NCBI GenBank assembly: GCA_045546615.1
Contig: JAZQDD010000060.1
Span: 14,324-78,323 of the forward strand
Origin: CAG-390 sp045546615
GTDB taxonomy: Bacteria; Bacillota; Clostridia; Oscillospirales; CAG-272
Length of the DNA stretch: 64,000 nucleotides
Direction of reading: 5' to 3'
Shown here: piece by piece, positions 17,406 through 27,046 of the stretch
Numbering within the stretch: position 1 is the stretch's first letter
How the letters are laid out: the number at the start of each line of letters is the position of its first letter
Position numbers and translations under genes: made by a program
Notes under the pieces: model-generated
What the model saw: the letters and a program-made list of their open reading frames with translations, nothing else
What the model was told of the DNA's origin: nothing
Databases searched by the model: none

Positions 17406-18743
17406 TTAGGTCTCGGGGAGTTTTTCGATAATGACGCTTTCAATGCGCCTCTCCTCGACCTTTTCGACTTTTATGTTAAGTCCGTAGCAGCTCACCTCGA
17501 AGGTCGAGCCGTCCTCAGGAATTTCAGAAAGCTCGGACAGTATCATTCCCGCAAGGGTGTCGAACTCCGCTTCATCGGGAAGGCTGATACCCAATTCCCC
17601 ACCGAGAGCGTCTATCTCAAGCGAGCCATCTGCCCGCCATTTTCCATCGCCAAGGCTTTCTATCTTTGCTTCCTCTTCCTCTTTTTCCTCGTTGTCATAT
17701 TCGTCATAGATATTACCCATAATCTCCTCAACGAGATCCTCAAGGGTGACAATTCCCGACACCGCGCCGTATTCGTCAACCGTTATGGCAAGATGGCGCT
17801 GGCTTTTCTGCATCTCGCAGAAAAGCGTGTCGCATTTCACCGTTTCGGGAACAAAGTACGCAGGACGCAAAAGCTCCGCAAGGGGTCTGTTTGCGCCGTC
17901 ACCAAGCCGATCGAGGAAAAAATCCTTGGCGTAGAGAACGCCGACGATATCGTTGATATTTTCGCCGCATACGGGATATCGTGAGTATGCGCTTGAGCGC
18001 AGTATCGAAACTATCTGCGCATCATCCATATCTGCCCCTATGCACACAACGTCAATCGCGTGTGTCATAACGTCTCGTGCGGCGCTGTTGTCAAACTCGA
18101 AGATATTGTCTATCATCTCGCTCGCCATAGCGTCGATAGCACCGCTTTCCTCGCCCGCGTCCACGAGAAGGCGTATTTCATCCTCTGTCACACTCTCCTC
18201 TTGAGAATTCGGTTTGATGCCGAAAAGCCTGAGAATTGCATTAGTGGATTTGGTGAGAAACCAGATAATGGGCTTTGTTATCACCTTAAATCCCGACACC
18301 ACGGGAGATGTGATACGCGCCACTTTTTCGGGTGAATGCATAGCCACGCGCTTGGGAACAAGCTCACCAAGCACAAGGGTGAAGTATGAAAGTATGAGCG
18401 TTATCACTATTACGGACAGAGCATCCACCGTTTCGGCGTGTGAGGCGGCAAACGAAGATATGCCGCACAGCCATCCTACAAGTCTGTCCGAGAAGTTCTC
18501 GGCGGCAAACGCCGAACCAAGAAAGCCCGCAAGAGTGATAGCTATCTGAATTGCGGAAAGAAAAGCCGTGGGTTCTTCGGCAAGCTTCAAAAGCTTTGCC
18601 GCTTTCTTGTCCCCATCTTCAGCCTTCTTTTTGAGCAAAGTTGTGTTCAGGGAAACTACAGACATCTCTGCTGATGCAAAAAAAGCATTAACGCCTATAA
18701 GAGCGATCTGTAACAACAATTGGCCCCCTAAGCCATCTGCCAT
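17406..18743 (-). CDS. CNNM/CBS-domain membrane protein (HlyC/CorC family, divalent-cation transport)
   Basis: 445 residues with the complete family architecture. A CNNM membrane domain spans about 5-180, with the signature ALIGVNAFFASAEMS and LVLGELVPKR. Two CBS domains follow (about 205-330, ending VDEYGAVSGIVTLEDLVEEI). A C-terminal CorC/HlyC domain spans 350-430. Family members export or sense magnesium, and the older name hemolysin is misleading. An acidic EEKEEEEAKIE linker separates the CBS and CorC parts. It follows the secreted C39-like gene by 27 bases and is likely the last gene of the sortase operon. Confidence 0.88.
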   Translation of the reverse strand: MADGLGGQLLLQIALIGVNAFFASAEMSVVSLNTTLLKKKAEDGDKKAAKLLKLAEEPTAFLSAIQIAITLAGFLGSAFAAENFSDRLVGWLCGISSFAASHAETVDALSVIVITLILSYFTLVLGELVPKRVAMHSPEKVARITSPVVSGFKVITKPIIWFLTKSTNAILRLFGIKPNSQEESVTEDEIRLLVDAGEESGAIDAMASEMIDNIFEFDNSAARDVMTHAIDVVCIGADMDDAQIVSILRSSAYSRYPVCGENINDIVGVLYAKDFFLDRLGDGANRPLAELLRPAYFVPETVKCDTLFCEMQKSQRHLAITVDEYGAVSGIVTLEDLVEEIMGNIYDEYDNEEKEEEEAKIESLGDGKWRADGSLEIDALGGELGISLPDEAEFDTLAGMILSELSEIPEDGSTFEVSCYGLNIKVEKVEERRIESVIIEKLPET

Positions 18744-18770
18744 GTTTATATCCTAACCTTTCTGTAATCG

Positions 18771-20294
18771 TCAATTAAATTTGCTTGCAACATCATAAAT
18801 AGTAATGTTGGCAATAGATGAATATCTATATCCTTCATGAATATAAGAAACGCTATCCTTGAATAAAACGCCGTCTCCTTTTTCACGGTCATACGCGGCG
18901 GCATCAAAAATACGGAACTCAAGTTTTGTGGAAACTGTCTGCTCGGGGTTGATGCACTCGCCAAACACCACATAATGCGTCCTGCCGGAACGCTTAAAAA
19001 GAACCACAACACCCTGCGGATGCTTGTCAAGAAGATCCTTTATTTTCTTTCTTGACGAGGTATATGATTTGCGGTAATCTATCTTTTCACCGTCAACGGT
19101 GAACTTGGATGCCACTGCTGACCAGTGCATATATATGGGATTTCCGGACATAGACTTTGATGTGGAATCAACACCGTAGTTTCCGCTATTCGCAAGGGCA
19201 ACGGTATACGGATCAGCCAAAAGCAGATCGCGCTGTCCCGTTCGCAGATCATAGCCTGTGGTTTTCACAGCTCCCATATTGTTTAGAACCATAGCAACCG
19301 ATGACAGCGCACAACCGCTGTCCATCCAACTGCTGTAGCCCGGCGATTTTTTCATATCCCACGCAAAGCGCCTTTTGGAAAAATAAACCTTTTCCAGCTC
19401 TCTGGCGCCCCAATCACTCGTGTACATATTCGTCTGGCTGTACCAAGTGAATGCATCCTTATCCACCACGGTAACCTCAAACGAGACACTTGCCTTTCCA
19501 ACAGATGCCGTAACGGTAGCAACTCCCTCTCCGAGGGCGCACCATACACCGTCCGCTCCCAGCATAATAACGCTCTCGTCAGATGAGGTCCAAACTATGT
19601 CGGACGTAACCATATTATATGGATACTTTCTTGCGTAGAATTTGCCCGTCGAATACAGCTTGACCTTTGTTTTTTCATAGGCTGCGGTCAAATATTCCGT
19701 AGGCACGCGCTCAAACACCCACATTTGCGCTTCATCGCCTTGCGACAAGTCGGCTATATGAACACAATTATCGGAATAATATGTTTTTTTGTCTGTAAGT
19801 GCGAGAACCGCCGTATAATTATCCCCCCCTGCGGGAGCTATCGTAAACGCTCCGTTATCGAGAAGAGAAATGTCAAAATAAGTATAATTAATATCCTCTT
19901 GTTTTTGAGTCTTAACGATATAATTTCCAACAGCAGTGCCTGTTTTCCATGAAAGCGAATACTGTCCGCTTTCATTTTGCGGGGCTAAAATGTAGCTTCC
20001 GTTTTCCGTCTTTCTTACGTATACGCACTGTCCTTCGTTTTTCTCGTCAAGTTTAGAGCCACAGAGCTTTTCCTTTCCCTTGGAATTATATTTATACGTT
20101 TCAAGGTACAACCCCGAGGCGAGGTTTCTTATGCGGTATACTCCGTCAGTCAGCTCGCTGCTTACAATTTCCGCAATGGGATCGGGGGAATCCTCCTGCC
20201 CCTGTGCAGAAACAGCAAACGCTATCGGCAACAAGAGTGCTATTGCCAGTATAGCAGTCAACACTCTTTTTGTCAGTGTTTTTTTTGAATCCAT
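18771..20294 (-). CDS. Secreted protein with ricin-type lectin, Big2 and C39-like peptidase domains
   Basis: 507 residues. A signal peptide (lysines, hydrophobic core, then AVSA) ends near residue 30. Residues about 48-200 form a ricin-type beta-trefoil (DGVYRIRNLASGLYLE, ending EAQMWVFERV). A Big2-like immunoglobulin fold follows (about 210-280, SSDESVIMLGADGVWCALGEG). The C-terminal 200 residues match a C39-like peptidase, with Cys in DSGCALSSVAMVLNNMG and His in GRTHYVVFGE. There is no LPxTG or NPQTN sorting motif, so it is probably released. The ribosome site is weak. Its neighbours are a GT2 and the CNNM gene in a sortase-led operon. Substrate unknown. Confidence 0.78.
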   Translation of the reverse strand: MDSKKTLTKRVLTAILAIALLLPIAFAVSAQGQEDSPDPIAEIVSSELTDGVYRIRNLASGLYLETYKYNSKGKEKLCGSKLDEKNEGQCVYVRKTENGSYILAPQNESGQYSLSWKTGTAVGNYIVKTQKQEDINYTYFDISLLDNGAFTIAPAGGDNYTAVLALTDKKTYYSDNCVHIADLSQGDEAQMWVFERVPTEYLTAAYEKTKVKLYSTGKFYARKYPYNMVTSDIVWTSSDESVIMLGADGVWCALGEGVATVTASVGKASVSFEVTVVDKDAFTWYSQTNMYTSDWGARELEKVYFSKRRFAWDMKKSPGYSSWMDSGCALSSVAMVLNNMGAVKTTGYDLRTGQRDLLLADPYTVALANSGNYGVDSTSKSMSGNPIYMHWSAVASKFTVDGEKIDYRKSYTSSRKKIKDLLDKHPQGVVVLFKRSGRTHYVVFGECINPEQTVSTKLEFRIFDAAAYDREKGDGVLFKDSVSYIHEGYRYSSIANITIYDVASKFN

Positions 20295-20323
20295 GTATTA
20301 TTTTTGCCCGCAGGCTTCCTTTT

Positions 20324-21055
20324 TCAGATTTTCGCTTTCTTTATGCGGCGGCGCATACGTCTGAGGTCGGACAGCATCTTAAAGGTATCTCGGATTATAT
20401 TTACCTTTGATTCACCGTGCACAAGCACTTTTACGGGCATCTCATAAATTTTCAACCCCAACTTATCCGCCCACAGTATAGCCTCGAAATCAAACGCAAA
20501 CCGATCGACCTCGCATCTTGGGAATATCTTCTGTACCGCGTCATGGGAAAATCCCTTGCATCCGCACTGCGAGTCGCTGAGCTTAAATCCGCCAACGATG
20601 CACAAAAGCTTGATATATACCTTTGAAGCTATTCGGCGCAGAAGTGTATATTCGGAGTAACCATCCTTTGACAGATTGCGCGAGCCTATTACAAGCGAAG
20701 CATCGCCGTGCGAGGAAAACTCCTCCCACATACGCTTGATGACCTCTGTGCCGTAGGCAAGGTCGGCATCGGTAAACATAGCAAGTTCTCCCTGCGATGC
20801 AAGAAGCGCGGTACGTACCGCACAGCCCTTACCTCTGTTTTCGGGATATCCGACAACTCGAACGGCAGGAAGCCCAAGACCGCGCACTATATCACCGCAA
20901 CCGTCGGTACTGCCGTCATCAGCATAAATTATCTCATACTCTCTTTCCCCCTCGGGAGAAACAAAGACAGATTCCATATAGTCACTTAACTTTTTTGCGT
21001 TTTCTGCAATGACCGAGGATTCATTATACATTGGTATACATACTGAAATTTTCAT
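20324..21055 (-). CDS. Family 2 glycosyltransferase, polyprenyl-phosphate glycosyltransferase type
   Basis: 243 residues from the ATG at 21053-21055, preceded by AAGGAAAC; the longer frame to 21148 overlaps the gene before and is rejected. The GT-A fold motifs are clear: CIPMYNES at the start, YADDGSTDG and FTDADLAYG (metal and nucleotide binding), and SDSQCGCKGFSHDA. The pattern is that of dolichyl- or undecaprenyl-phosphate glucosyltransferases, which load a sugar onto the lipid carrier. There are no C-terminal membrane helices. It is third in the sortase operon, so it may build a surface glycan. Confidence 0.85.
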   Translation of the reverse strand: MKISVCIPMYNESSVIAENAKKLSDYMESVFVSPEGEREYEIIYADDGSTDGCGDIVRGLGLPAVRVVGYPENRGKGCAVRTALLASQGELAMFTDADLAYGTEVIKRMWEEFSSHGDASLVIGSRNLSKDGYSEYTLLRRIASKVYIKLLCIVGGFKLSDSQCGCKGFSHDAVQKIFPRCEVDRFAFDFEAILWADKLGLKIYEMPVKVLVHGESKVNIIRDTFKMLSDLRRMRRRIKKAKI

Positions 21056-21074
21056 GTCTGTTTCCTTACATATA

Positions 21075-21908
21075 TCATTTTTGGCTGTAAATATAAAATT
21101 CCACGTCGATCTCCGTGGTGAGATGTTCAAGAGCCTCAAGACGTGCAAAAGCCTCGGCAGACGTACGAAACCTATACGGCGTCATACCGAAAAGCCGCAT
21201 TATATCGAGATTGCCGTCGATGGATATATCATAACGCACTCTTCTCTTTTCAAGCAATTCCATATCAGTCGGAAGATCGGCACGGGCATCGTTAAGATAC
21301 ACGTCCCCGTAAACAGACCGTTTAAGTCCGAGAAGATGCTCGGGTGCGGCACCGCCAACAACAAATATTCCGCCGTTTTTCAGCGTTCTTTGCGCCTCGC
21401 TCTCGCTTATGGGCGAAAACATGGATAGCATTCCGTCCGCCGCTCCGTCTCTGACGGGAAGCTCGAAAACCGATGCAACGCAATAAAAGGAATTGCCGCC
21501 TCCGCGCGCACGCCGCCTTTTTGATGCTCGGTCAACCGCCTGCTTTGATAGGTCTGCGCCAAAAAGACTGACTCCGTCAATATCGGATGCTATCCTTTCG
21601 GAATAATATCCCTCGCCGCAACCCGAATCAATAACAAAAGCAGGCGTGGGAAGATATTTTTCAAATATATTGCAGATCTCATCGGCAAGCGGAGCATAGT
21701 AACCCGCATCGAGCCATGCCGTGCGAGCCGCTACCGCATCCTTCGGATCTCCTCCGCCTCCCTGCCGTCTGCCCGAGAGATCGGCATATCCCGAGGCGGC
21801 AAGGTCGAAGCAATGTCTCTTTTTCTCACCGCGGCAGAAAAGACTGCCGCCTACACGTTCAAGCTCCGCCCCGCAAAGAGGGCAGACGATATTATCAAGC
21901 AACGTCAT
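21075..21908 (-). CDS. rlmA: RlmA-type 23S rRNA guanine methyltransferase
   Basis: 277 residues. An N-terminal zinc site (CPLC, then CRGEKKRHCFD) and the following GYADLSGRRQGGGGD match the RlmA layout. The SAM motif is VIDSGCGEGYYS (about 92-103). RlmA proteins methylate N1 of G745 or G748 in the 23S rRNA helix 35 region, and the G748 enzyme (TlrB) gives tylosin resistance. The start overlaps the sortase stop by ATGA, so translation is coupled. Which G is modified cannot be told from this sequence. A housekeeping rRNA enzyme inside a surface operon is likely positional rather than functional. Confidence 0.82.
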   Translation of the reverse strand: MTLLDNIVCPLCGAELERVGGSLFCRGEKKRHCFDLAASGYADLSGRRQGGGGDPKDAVAARTAWLDAGYYAPLADEICNIFEKYLPTPAFVIDSGCGEGYYSERIASDIDGVSLFGADLSKQAVDRASKRRRARGGGNSFYCVASVFELPVRDGAADGMLSMFSPISESEAQRTLKNGGIFVVGGAAPEHLLGLKRSVYGDVYLNDARADLPTDMELLEKRRVRYDISIDGNLDIMRLFGMTPYRFRTSAEAFARLEALEHLTTEIDVEFYIYSQK

Positions 21909-22939
21909 CTTTCAACATTTACAAGCTTTGCCTGTATTGCGTATCTGTAATTTTTCTCACCATTTACGCAAGTGGACAGCGTGAGTATAGTATCGTCGGC
22001 ATTAAATTCTATGCCTTCCTTTTTGTAAAGTGACTTTTCCGCCGCATTATAGCAAAAATCGACGAAAGCCTCGTCACTTGCAAAGCTGGTGGCATAGTAA
22101 CGGATCTTGACATGTGATTTATACACGGCAAACACCTCAAAGGTGTATATACCGTCAAGCGTTGCAAGCTCCACCGTGGTATTCATAAAGAAATCTTCCT
22201 TGAGGAATTTATCAAGCTGATGGAACATTGCGCCGTTTTTAAAGTTGTGTCCATAAAGCACGAGGTTCCGGTTTTCCGTAACCTTTGGGTGGTTTGTGCA
22301 ATCGGCAAATATCGTTCCGGCGTTAAGAACCTGATGATTAAAACCGTGGTCAAGATAATAGTCGTTGTCATTCGTCTGAACAACGGGGTAGCTTATGACC
22401 GTTCCTTTTATAGTTATATATCCTATAAGGTCGCTGTTCTGGGTACGCAATGACTCAAGGTACACCTTGATGCGTTGGAATTTCAAGCTGGTGATCGGCG
22501 CTTCACCCGAGGCATCGGGCGGCGCTTGCACTCCGTTCTCTTTGATGTCATCATAGTTCTGCATGGGGTTATCTATCGCAAGCGAAGAAAGCCATCCTAC
22601 TTTACCGTACTTATCTCCCTGCATTGCTTGCTCAAAGCCCATCGCTATACCGGAATAAGCATCGTCCGACATACGGTATTGATCCATGATACCGACAAGC
22701 TCACGAACGCAGTAAGAAAAAACACCAAGACAGATGATGACGGCAATCACTCTGATAGCAAGATCCATTACGTTCTTTTTCTTCTTTTTTATAGGACGGT
22801 CAGGCGCGATCTCTCCCGCCGTGATACCGCCAAGAGAATTCAAAAAAACCGCCGCGTCCGCGCGATTCTCCTCGGCGTTAAAAGGAGCGCCGCCAAGATG
22901 CTCATTTTGTGCTTCGTTATTTTGCATATTTCTATCCAT
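21905..22939 (-). CDS. srtB: Class B sortase
   Basis: 344 residues. A 55-residue Asp/Asn-rich N-terminus is followed by KKKKK and one membrane helix (about 60-80), giving a type II topology with the catalytic domain outside. The sortase core has its His in LVLYGHNFKNGAMF and Cys in LTLSTCVNGEKNYRYAI, with the arginine in the same segment; GHNF and STC are class B features. The ATG at 22937-22939 is preceded by AAGGGG. It is the first gene behind a good promoter at 22981-23009. No sortase substrate with a recognisable sorting signal is encoded in the window. Confidence 0.88.
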   Translation of the reverse strand: MDRNMQNNEAQNEHLGGAPFNAEENRADAAVFLNSLGGITAGEIAPDRPIKKKKKNVMDLAIRVIAVIICLGVFSYCVRELVGIMDQYRMSDDAYSGIAMGFEQAMQGDKYGKVGWLSSLAIDNPMQNYDDIKENGVQAPPDASGEAPITSLKFQRIKVYLESLRTQNSDLIGYITIKGTVISYPVVQTNDNDYYLDHGFNHQVLNAGTIFADCTNHPKVTENRNLVLYGHNFKNGAMFHQLDKFLKEDFFMNTTVELATLDGIYTFEVFAVYKSHVKIRYYATSFASDEAFVDFCYNAAEKSLYKKEGIEFNADDTILTLSTCVNGEKNYRYAIQAKLVNVER

Positions 22940-22980
22940 AGGCAACCCCTTTCTTGTAATTCAGCATTATTTGTCATAAT

Positions 22981-23009
22981 ATTATATAATATTTTAGGAA
23001 AAAATACAA
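22981..23009 (-). promoter_or_regulatory. Promoter of the sortase operon
   Basis: On the minus strand TTGTAT (23004-23009), 17 bases, TATAAT (22981-22986). It probably drives srtB, rlmA, the GT2, the C39-like gene and the CNNM gene, which follow with gaps of 29 bases or less. Confidence 0.72.
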
Positions 23010-23064
23010 GTGTTATTTTATTTTATTGACTTATTGTTCAAAAAAAGTTCACTATAGAGTGGGG

Positions 23065-23106
23065 TAAAATGCAAAAAAGTGGCAAAAGCCACTTTTTTGC
23101 ATTTTA
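23065..23106 (-). terminator. Terminator of the htrA-regulator-kinase operon
   Basis: A perfect 19-bp stem (23065-23083 with 23088-23106) with an AAAA loop. The outer arm includes the TAA stop codon of the kinase. The symmetric A/T ends allow it to work in both directions. Confidence 0.85.
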
Positions 23107-24630
23107 TTCGACAGTATCAAGCTCAAACCAGAACACAGAACCCGCTCCGAGCTTGCTTTCGACACCAAAAGCGGCACCGTGGCGAACAAGCGCCGTTTTG
23201 ACGATAGAAAGCCCCAGTCCGCTGCCGACAGCCGCGCGGCGGTGTACCTTGTCAAGCTTATAATATCTATCCCAGATGTGTGGAATATGCTCGGGCGCGA
23301 TCCCCTCTCCGCTATCTGCGACACTCATCCTTACCTTGCCGTTTTCAACGTGCTGACATACGGTGACCGTCTTGTTATCACCCGTGTAGTTAATAGCGTT
23401 GTTGATAAGATTATATAAAACTTGAGTTATCATAGTTTCGTCGGCAAAAACGTACGCATCGCAATCAGCCTCAAAATTGATAACGTAACCCTCGTGAGCG
23501 ATAAGGGCGGAATATCTCGACAGCACGTTGTGAGTAGTAGACGTGAGCGATATTCGGCTCTTTTGCGGCAGAACACCGTCCTTATCTATCTTGGAAATAT
23601 CAAGCATATCGCTGACAAGCGATCCAAGGCTCTTTGCCTCGTCTATTATGACCTGAAGATTCTCGGGCGTGTTCTCCCCGGGGATATCGCGCATCATCTC
23701 GGCGTATCCCGTTATCATGGTAAGCGGTGTGCGCAGATCGTGCGACACGTTTGCTATAAGCTCACGCCGTTGAGTATCTGATTTCGATATCTCCTCTGCC
23801 GCGAAATTCAAGGTTTTTGCAAGCTCGCGCGTTTCGCGATGTCCCTCTTCCGCGAAATCAGCACTGTAATCACCGTCTGCAAGTTTTTTTGCAGATTCAT
23901 TCATCCTTACTATGGGGGATGAAATGCTCTTTGAAACTATCAGCGCAAAGATCGCGGCAAAAATTATTCCCGCGGCGGCTATCCACCAAAACTGAAGGCC
24001 GAGAGTGTCCACAGTTGAGGTCATAGGCGTAAATTTGCTGTTCAGGAAAATAGCAAATTTCTCGCCGTGTGCTCCATTTGCCGTCTTTACGAAAAGACTG
24101 CTCACACTCTCTTTATCGACGTGCGGCTTGATTTCCTTTCCCTTTTGGGCAGGCTTTGGGGGTTCAGCGCCATTGGCGTTAAAATCATGCCCCTCACCGA
24201 ACGGCTCGGTGCGTTCCATGCTGAATTGCGTTTTCCACTCTCCGCCGTTTTCAACGGCGTTCTGATAGTATTGCGCCAGCTTTTCAAGCGGAAGATGGTG
24301 CAGTAAGCACGCGGGATCAGCCTTAACGCTTACCGATTCCTCAGCAAGAGTTGAGCCGGTTACGCTGAATATGCGGACGCATATCCCGTACTCACTTCCA
24401 AGCAGTGCGGCGGTTTCCTCGAAATCTCCCGTCGCAACAGCATCCGCAAGCGAGTCCGCCGCATAGTCCAGCTCTCCGTGTTTAGTCCTTTCGTAGAACT
24501 TGTTCAGAAGCCCTATCTGAAATATCCACGTTATGCTCAACATAAGCACCGCAAAGGCAACGAAGCACAGTATCAGCTTGCCGCGTATGCCCATGCGCCT
24601 TTTGCTCATTTTATTTTTATCGCTCCTCAT
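23104..24630 (-). CDS. Sensor histidine kinase (HAMP, HisKA, HATPase)
   Basis: 508 residues. Membrane helices lie at about 17-40 and 215-238, enclosing an extracellular sensor domain of about 170 residues that includes a Pro/Lys-rich stretch. A HAMP segment (SKSISSPIVRMNESAKKLADG) follows. The phospho-acceptor box is ANVSHDLRTPL, with an N box LYNLINNAINYT, G1 DSGEGIAPE and G2 GSGLGLSIVK. It partners the OmpR-type regulator encoded just upstream; the two genes overlap by ATGA. With HtrA in front, envelope stress is the likely signal (inference). Confidence 0.92.
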   Translation of the reverse strand: MRSDKNKMSKRRMGIRGKLILCFVAFAVLMLSITWIFQIGLLNKFYERTKHGELDYAADSLADAVATGDFEETAALLGSEYGICVRIFSVTGSTLAEESVSVKADPACLLHHLPLEKLAQYYQNAVENGGEWKTQFSMERTEPFGEGHDFNANGAEPPKPAQKGKEIKPHVDKESVSSLFVKTANGAHGEKFAIFLNSKFTPMTSTVDTLGLQFWWIAAAGIIFAAIFALIVSKSISSPIVRMNESAKKLADGDYSADFAEEGHRETRELAKTLNFAAEEISKSDTQRRELIANVSHDLRTPLTMITGYAEMMRDIPGENTPENLQVIIDEAKSLGSLVSDMLDISKIDKDGVLPQKSRISLTSTTHNVLSRYSALIAHEGYVINFEADCDAYVFADETMITQVLYNLINNAINYTGDNKTVTVCQHVENGKVRMSVADSGEGIAPEHIPHIWDRYYKLDKVHRRAAVGSGLGLSIVKTALVRHGAAFGVESKLGAGSVFWFELDTVE

Positions 24631-25322
24631 TTTTCCTCAAAGCGATAGCCTATGCCACGCAGAGTAACGATATACTCCGCATATCTGCCAAGCGACTTGC
24701 GCAAGAGCTTGATATGCGTATCAAGCGTACGTGCATCGCCGTAAAAATCATATCCCCAAACGTCGCATATCAGCTTTTCGCGGCTCAAAGCGATGTTGCG
24801 GTTATTGAGCATATAAAAGAACAGCTCATACTCCTTGGGCGACATTTCTATCCTTTCGCCGTCTATGTAAACTATTCTTGCGGTGAGGTCGGCGCGAAGA
24901 GCGCCGCCGTCAAGCTCGATTATATTATGCTCCTCTGCGGCCTTGTTCTGGCGCAGTGTGCGCTTCATCACAGCCTCAACTCTCATCATCAGCTCTTTGG
25001 GGGAGAAGGGCTTTACAACGTAATCGTCAACGCCTATGCTAAAGCCGTTTATTTTGTCGTACTCGTCAGCACGCGCGGAGAGCATGATTATCGGTACTTG
25101 CGAAAATTTGCGTATCTCGCGGCAAGCGGGAAATCCGGCAAGCTCGGGCATCATGATATCCATAATTACTATATCGAAATCATGCTCCCTGCAAAGGCTG
25201 ACAGCACTCATACCGTCTGCCGCCTCGGCAACCGTATGACCTTCAAATTCCGCGTATTTTCTGACTATAGACCTTATCCTGACTTCGTCGTCAACCACGA
25301 GGATGTTATACATTTTATCCAT
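24627..25322 (-). CDS. OmpR-family response regulator
   Basis: 231 residues. The receiver domain has VVDDE at the N-terminus, the phospho-acceptor Asp in FDIVIMDIMMPE (about residue 54), the conserved Thr/Ser region IIMLSAR and the Lys in DYVVKPFSP. The C-terminal 100 residues are a winged helix (SPKEYELFFYMLNN, then RTLDTHIKLLRKSLG). It starts 6 bases after the htrA stop and overlaps the kinase start. The start is chosen at the first in-frame ATG; a second ATG three codons later is also possible because neither has a strong ribosome site. Confidence 0.93.
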   Translation of the reverse strand: MDKMYNILVVDDEVRIRSIVRKYAEFEGHTVAEAADGMSAVSLCREHDFDIVIMDIMMPELAGFPACREIRKFSQVPIIMLSARADEYDKINGFSIGVDDYVVKPFSPKELMMRVEAVMKRTLRQNKAAEEHNIIELDGGALRADLTARIVYIDGERIEMSPKEYELFFYMLNNRNIALSREKLICDVWGYDFYGDARTLDTHIKLLRKSLGRYAEYIVTLRGIGYRFEEK

Positions 25323-25328
25323 TGAGAT

Positions 25329-26729
25329 TTATTTTAAATTCTCGGGAACGGACTCCGTAAGCGTAACGCTGACGGTCATAGTCTTGCGGTCACGCACTAA
25401 CATGACCTCTATCGTTTCGCCGATCTCGTGTTTTTCAATGATAGCCGTAACATCATCGCTATCCGTTACTTCAGTACCGTCCACAGAAAGGATCCTATCG
25501 CCGTATTTAATAGCATCCGTTTCGCTTTCCGCAACGTAAATACCTGCGTGGTTTGAGCGGAAATAGTAGTACGCGCTGAACGAGTCAAGCTCAAGAACGG
25601 TGATACCGATACTCGGTCTGCCCGTGACGTATCCGTTTTCCATAAGCTGGCTTGCGATATTGCGCACCGTATTTGCAGGGATGGCAAATCCAAGTCCCTC
25701 GATATTAGTTCCGGCAGACTTTGCATTTACCACGCCTACAAGCTCACCGTAGAGATTGAAAAGTCCGCCGCCCGAGTTACCGGGGTTTACTGCGGCATTG
25801 GTCTGGAGAAGCGTCATAGTGCCGCTACCCGATATCTTGACCTCGCGCTCAAGCGCACTTATAATACCGTTTGTAACAGTACCGCCAAGCTCGCCGAGGG
25901 GATTACCGATAGCAAGAACTTCCATACCGACAACGAGCTTTGTGCTGTCCTCGGCAAAAGCGGCAACGGTAAGCGCTCTGTCCGCAGGCTCTATCTTGAT
26001 AACGGCAACATCCGTGCGGGAATCCGTACCAATAAGTGCGGCGGGATACTCCGTGCCGTCGGTAAGGCGTACGGTTATCTTTTCTGCGCCGTCCACAACG
26101 TGATTGTTTGTCACGATGTAACCCGTGGCTGTAATGATAACACCGCTTCCCGCGCCCTCTGTAACGTACTGCGGATAGTATCCGTTACTCTGCACGGTAG
26201 CCTCGGTGGTTATCTCAACCACGGAGTCCTTGACTTTTGCGGCGGCATCCGCGTAATTCATAAGCTCGCCGCGCTCTACGCTGATAGGAGCTTTTGTTTC
26301 ACTTCCGCTCGGAACGCTTACAACAATATCGGCACTGCTGCCCTGAGAGGGTTGAGATGCGGGACTTTCCGGAGCCTCTGTGGTTTCAGCGTCGAAATAG
26401 CGGTCGGCAACATACGTTCCGACAAAGCCCGCCACTCCCGACAGCAACACGCAAAGGACGATGGAGAGAACCGTAAGAACTACCTTTTTCTTACCGCCCT
26501 TTTTCTTTGCGGGTACAGCTCCGACTGCAGCCGCGGGAGCCGAGGGAGTATATGAAGTACACCTGTAACCGCCGTCGGATTCGGGTGTATATGCAACGCC
26601 GTACGCTCCGCCGTTGTCACCGCGCTCAACGCTTTCATCATTTTGCGCATCCGCCGCGTTTTCCTTATTCTCAACAGGCTCTATATCTTCGGAGCTGTTT
26701 TTTACGTTTTCATCATCTAAATAACTCAT
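25329..26729 (-). CDS. Membrane-anchored HtrA/DegP-type serine protease with PDZ domain
   Basis: 466 residues. A 90-residue acidic and then Pro/Ala-rich cytoplasmic head precedes KKKGGKKK and one membrane helix, so the protease faces outside. The triad is complete: His in IVTNNHVVDG, Asp in TDSRTDVAVIKI, Ser in NPGNSGGGLFN. One PDZ domain follows (about 365-460, IGITVLELDSFSAYYYF onwards). HtrA proteins degrade misfolded envelope proteins. The ATG at 26727-26729 follows AAGGAGGTATGATC; an ATG two codons earlier is too close to that site. First gene of an operon with a two-component system. Confidence 0.92.
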   Translation of the reverse strand: MSYLDDENVKNSSEDIEPVENKENAADAQNDESVERGDNGGAYGVAYTPESDGGYRCTSYTPSAPAAAVGAVPAKKKGGKKKVVLTVLSIVLCVLLSGVAGFVGTYVADRYFDAETTEAPESPASQPSQGSSADIVVSVPSGSETKAPISVERGELMNYADAAAKVKDSVVEITTEATVQSNGYYPQYVTEGAGSGVIITATGYIVTNNHVVDGAEKITVRLTDGTEYPAALIGTDSRTDVAVIKIEPADRALTVAAFAEDSTKLVVGMEVLAIGNPLGELGGTVTNGIISALEREVKISGSGTMTLLQTNAAVNPGNSGGGLFNLYGELVGVVNAKSAGTNIEGLGFAIPANTVRNIASQLMENGYVTGRPSIGITVLELDSFSAYYYFRSNHAGIYVAESETDAIKYGDRILSVDGTEVTDSDDVTAIIEKHEIGETIEVMLVRDRKTMTVSVTLTESVPENLK

Positions 26730-26895
26730 GATCATACCTCCTTATGGTTTTACACTCTTATTATACATCAGTTTTGTGAAGATTTTTTGACGAAGTGAAA
26801 AAAAGTCTTTGAAATATAGTTTTTTCGACACAATGCTTTTTTGGCGCATTGTCGATGATAAAGCTTTATATTGAGCCGTTTGACGATTTTTAGAG

Positions 26896-26924
26896 TTTAC
26901 ACTAACATTTTTTTATGATATAAT
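26896..26924 (+). promoter_or_regulatory. Promoter of the queG-like gene and downstream add genes
   Basis: TTTACA (26896-26901), 17 bases, TATAAT (26919-26924). The 26730-27046 gap holds this promoter and, on the other strand, a TATAAT near 26758 that may serve htrA with only a weak -35. Nothing else was recognised in the gap. Confidence 0.72.
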
Positions 26925-27046
26925 ATTATAAACTGGAGTATTATAAGCTTCAAAACGATATTTAATAATATTTTTCATAGGCAGCGTACTTGTAAACCTA
27001 ATGTATGAAAAGCATAAGAGATAAAAAAATAAGAGAGGGGCGCGAA

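Noticed and set aside
26730..26790. An htrA promoter at the TATAAT near 26758.
   Set aside because: The -10 is good but no recognisable -35 lies 16-18 bases upstream, so it was not listed as a feature.
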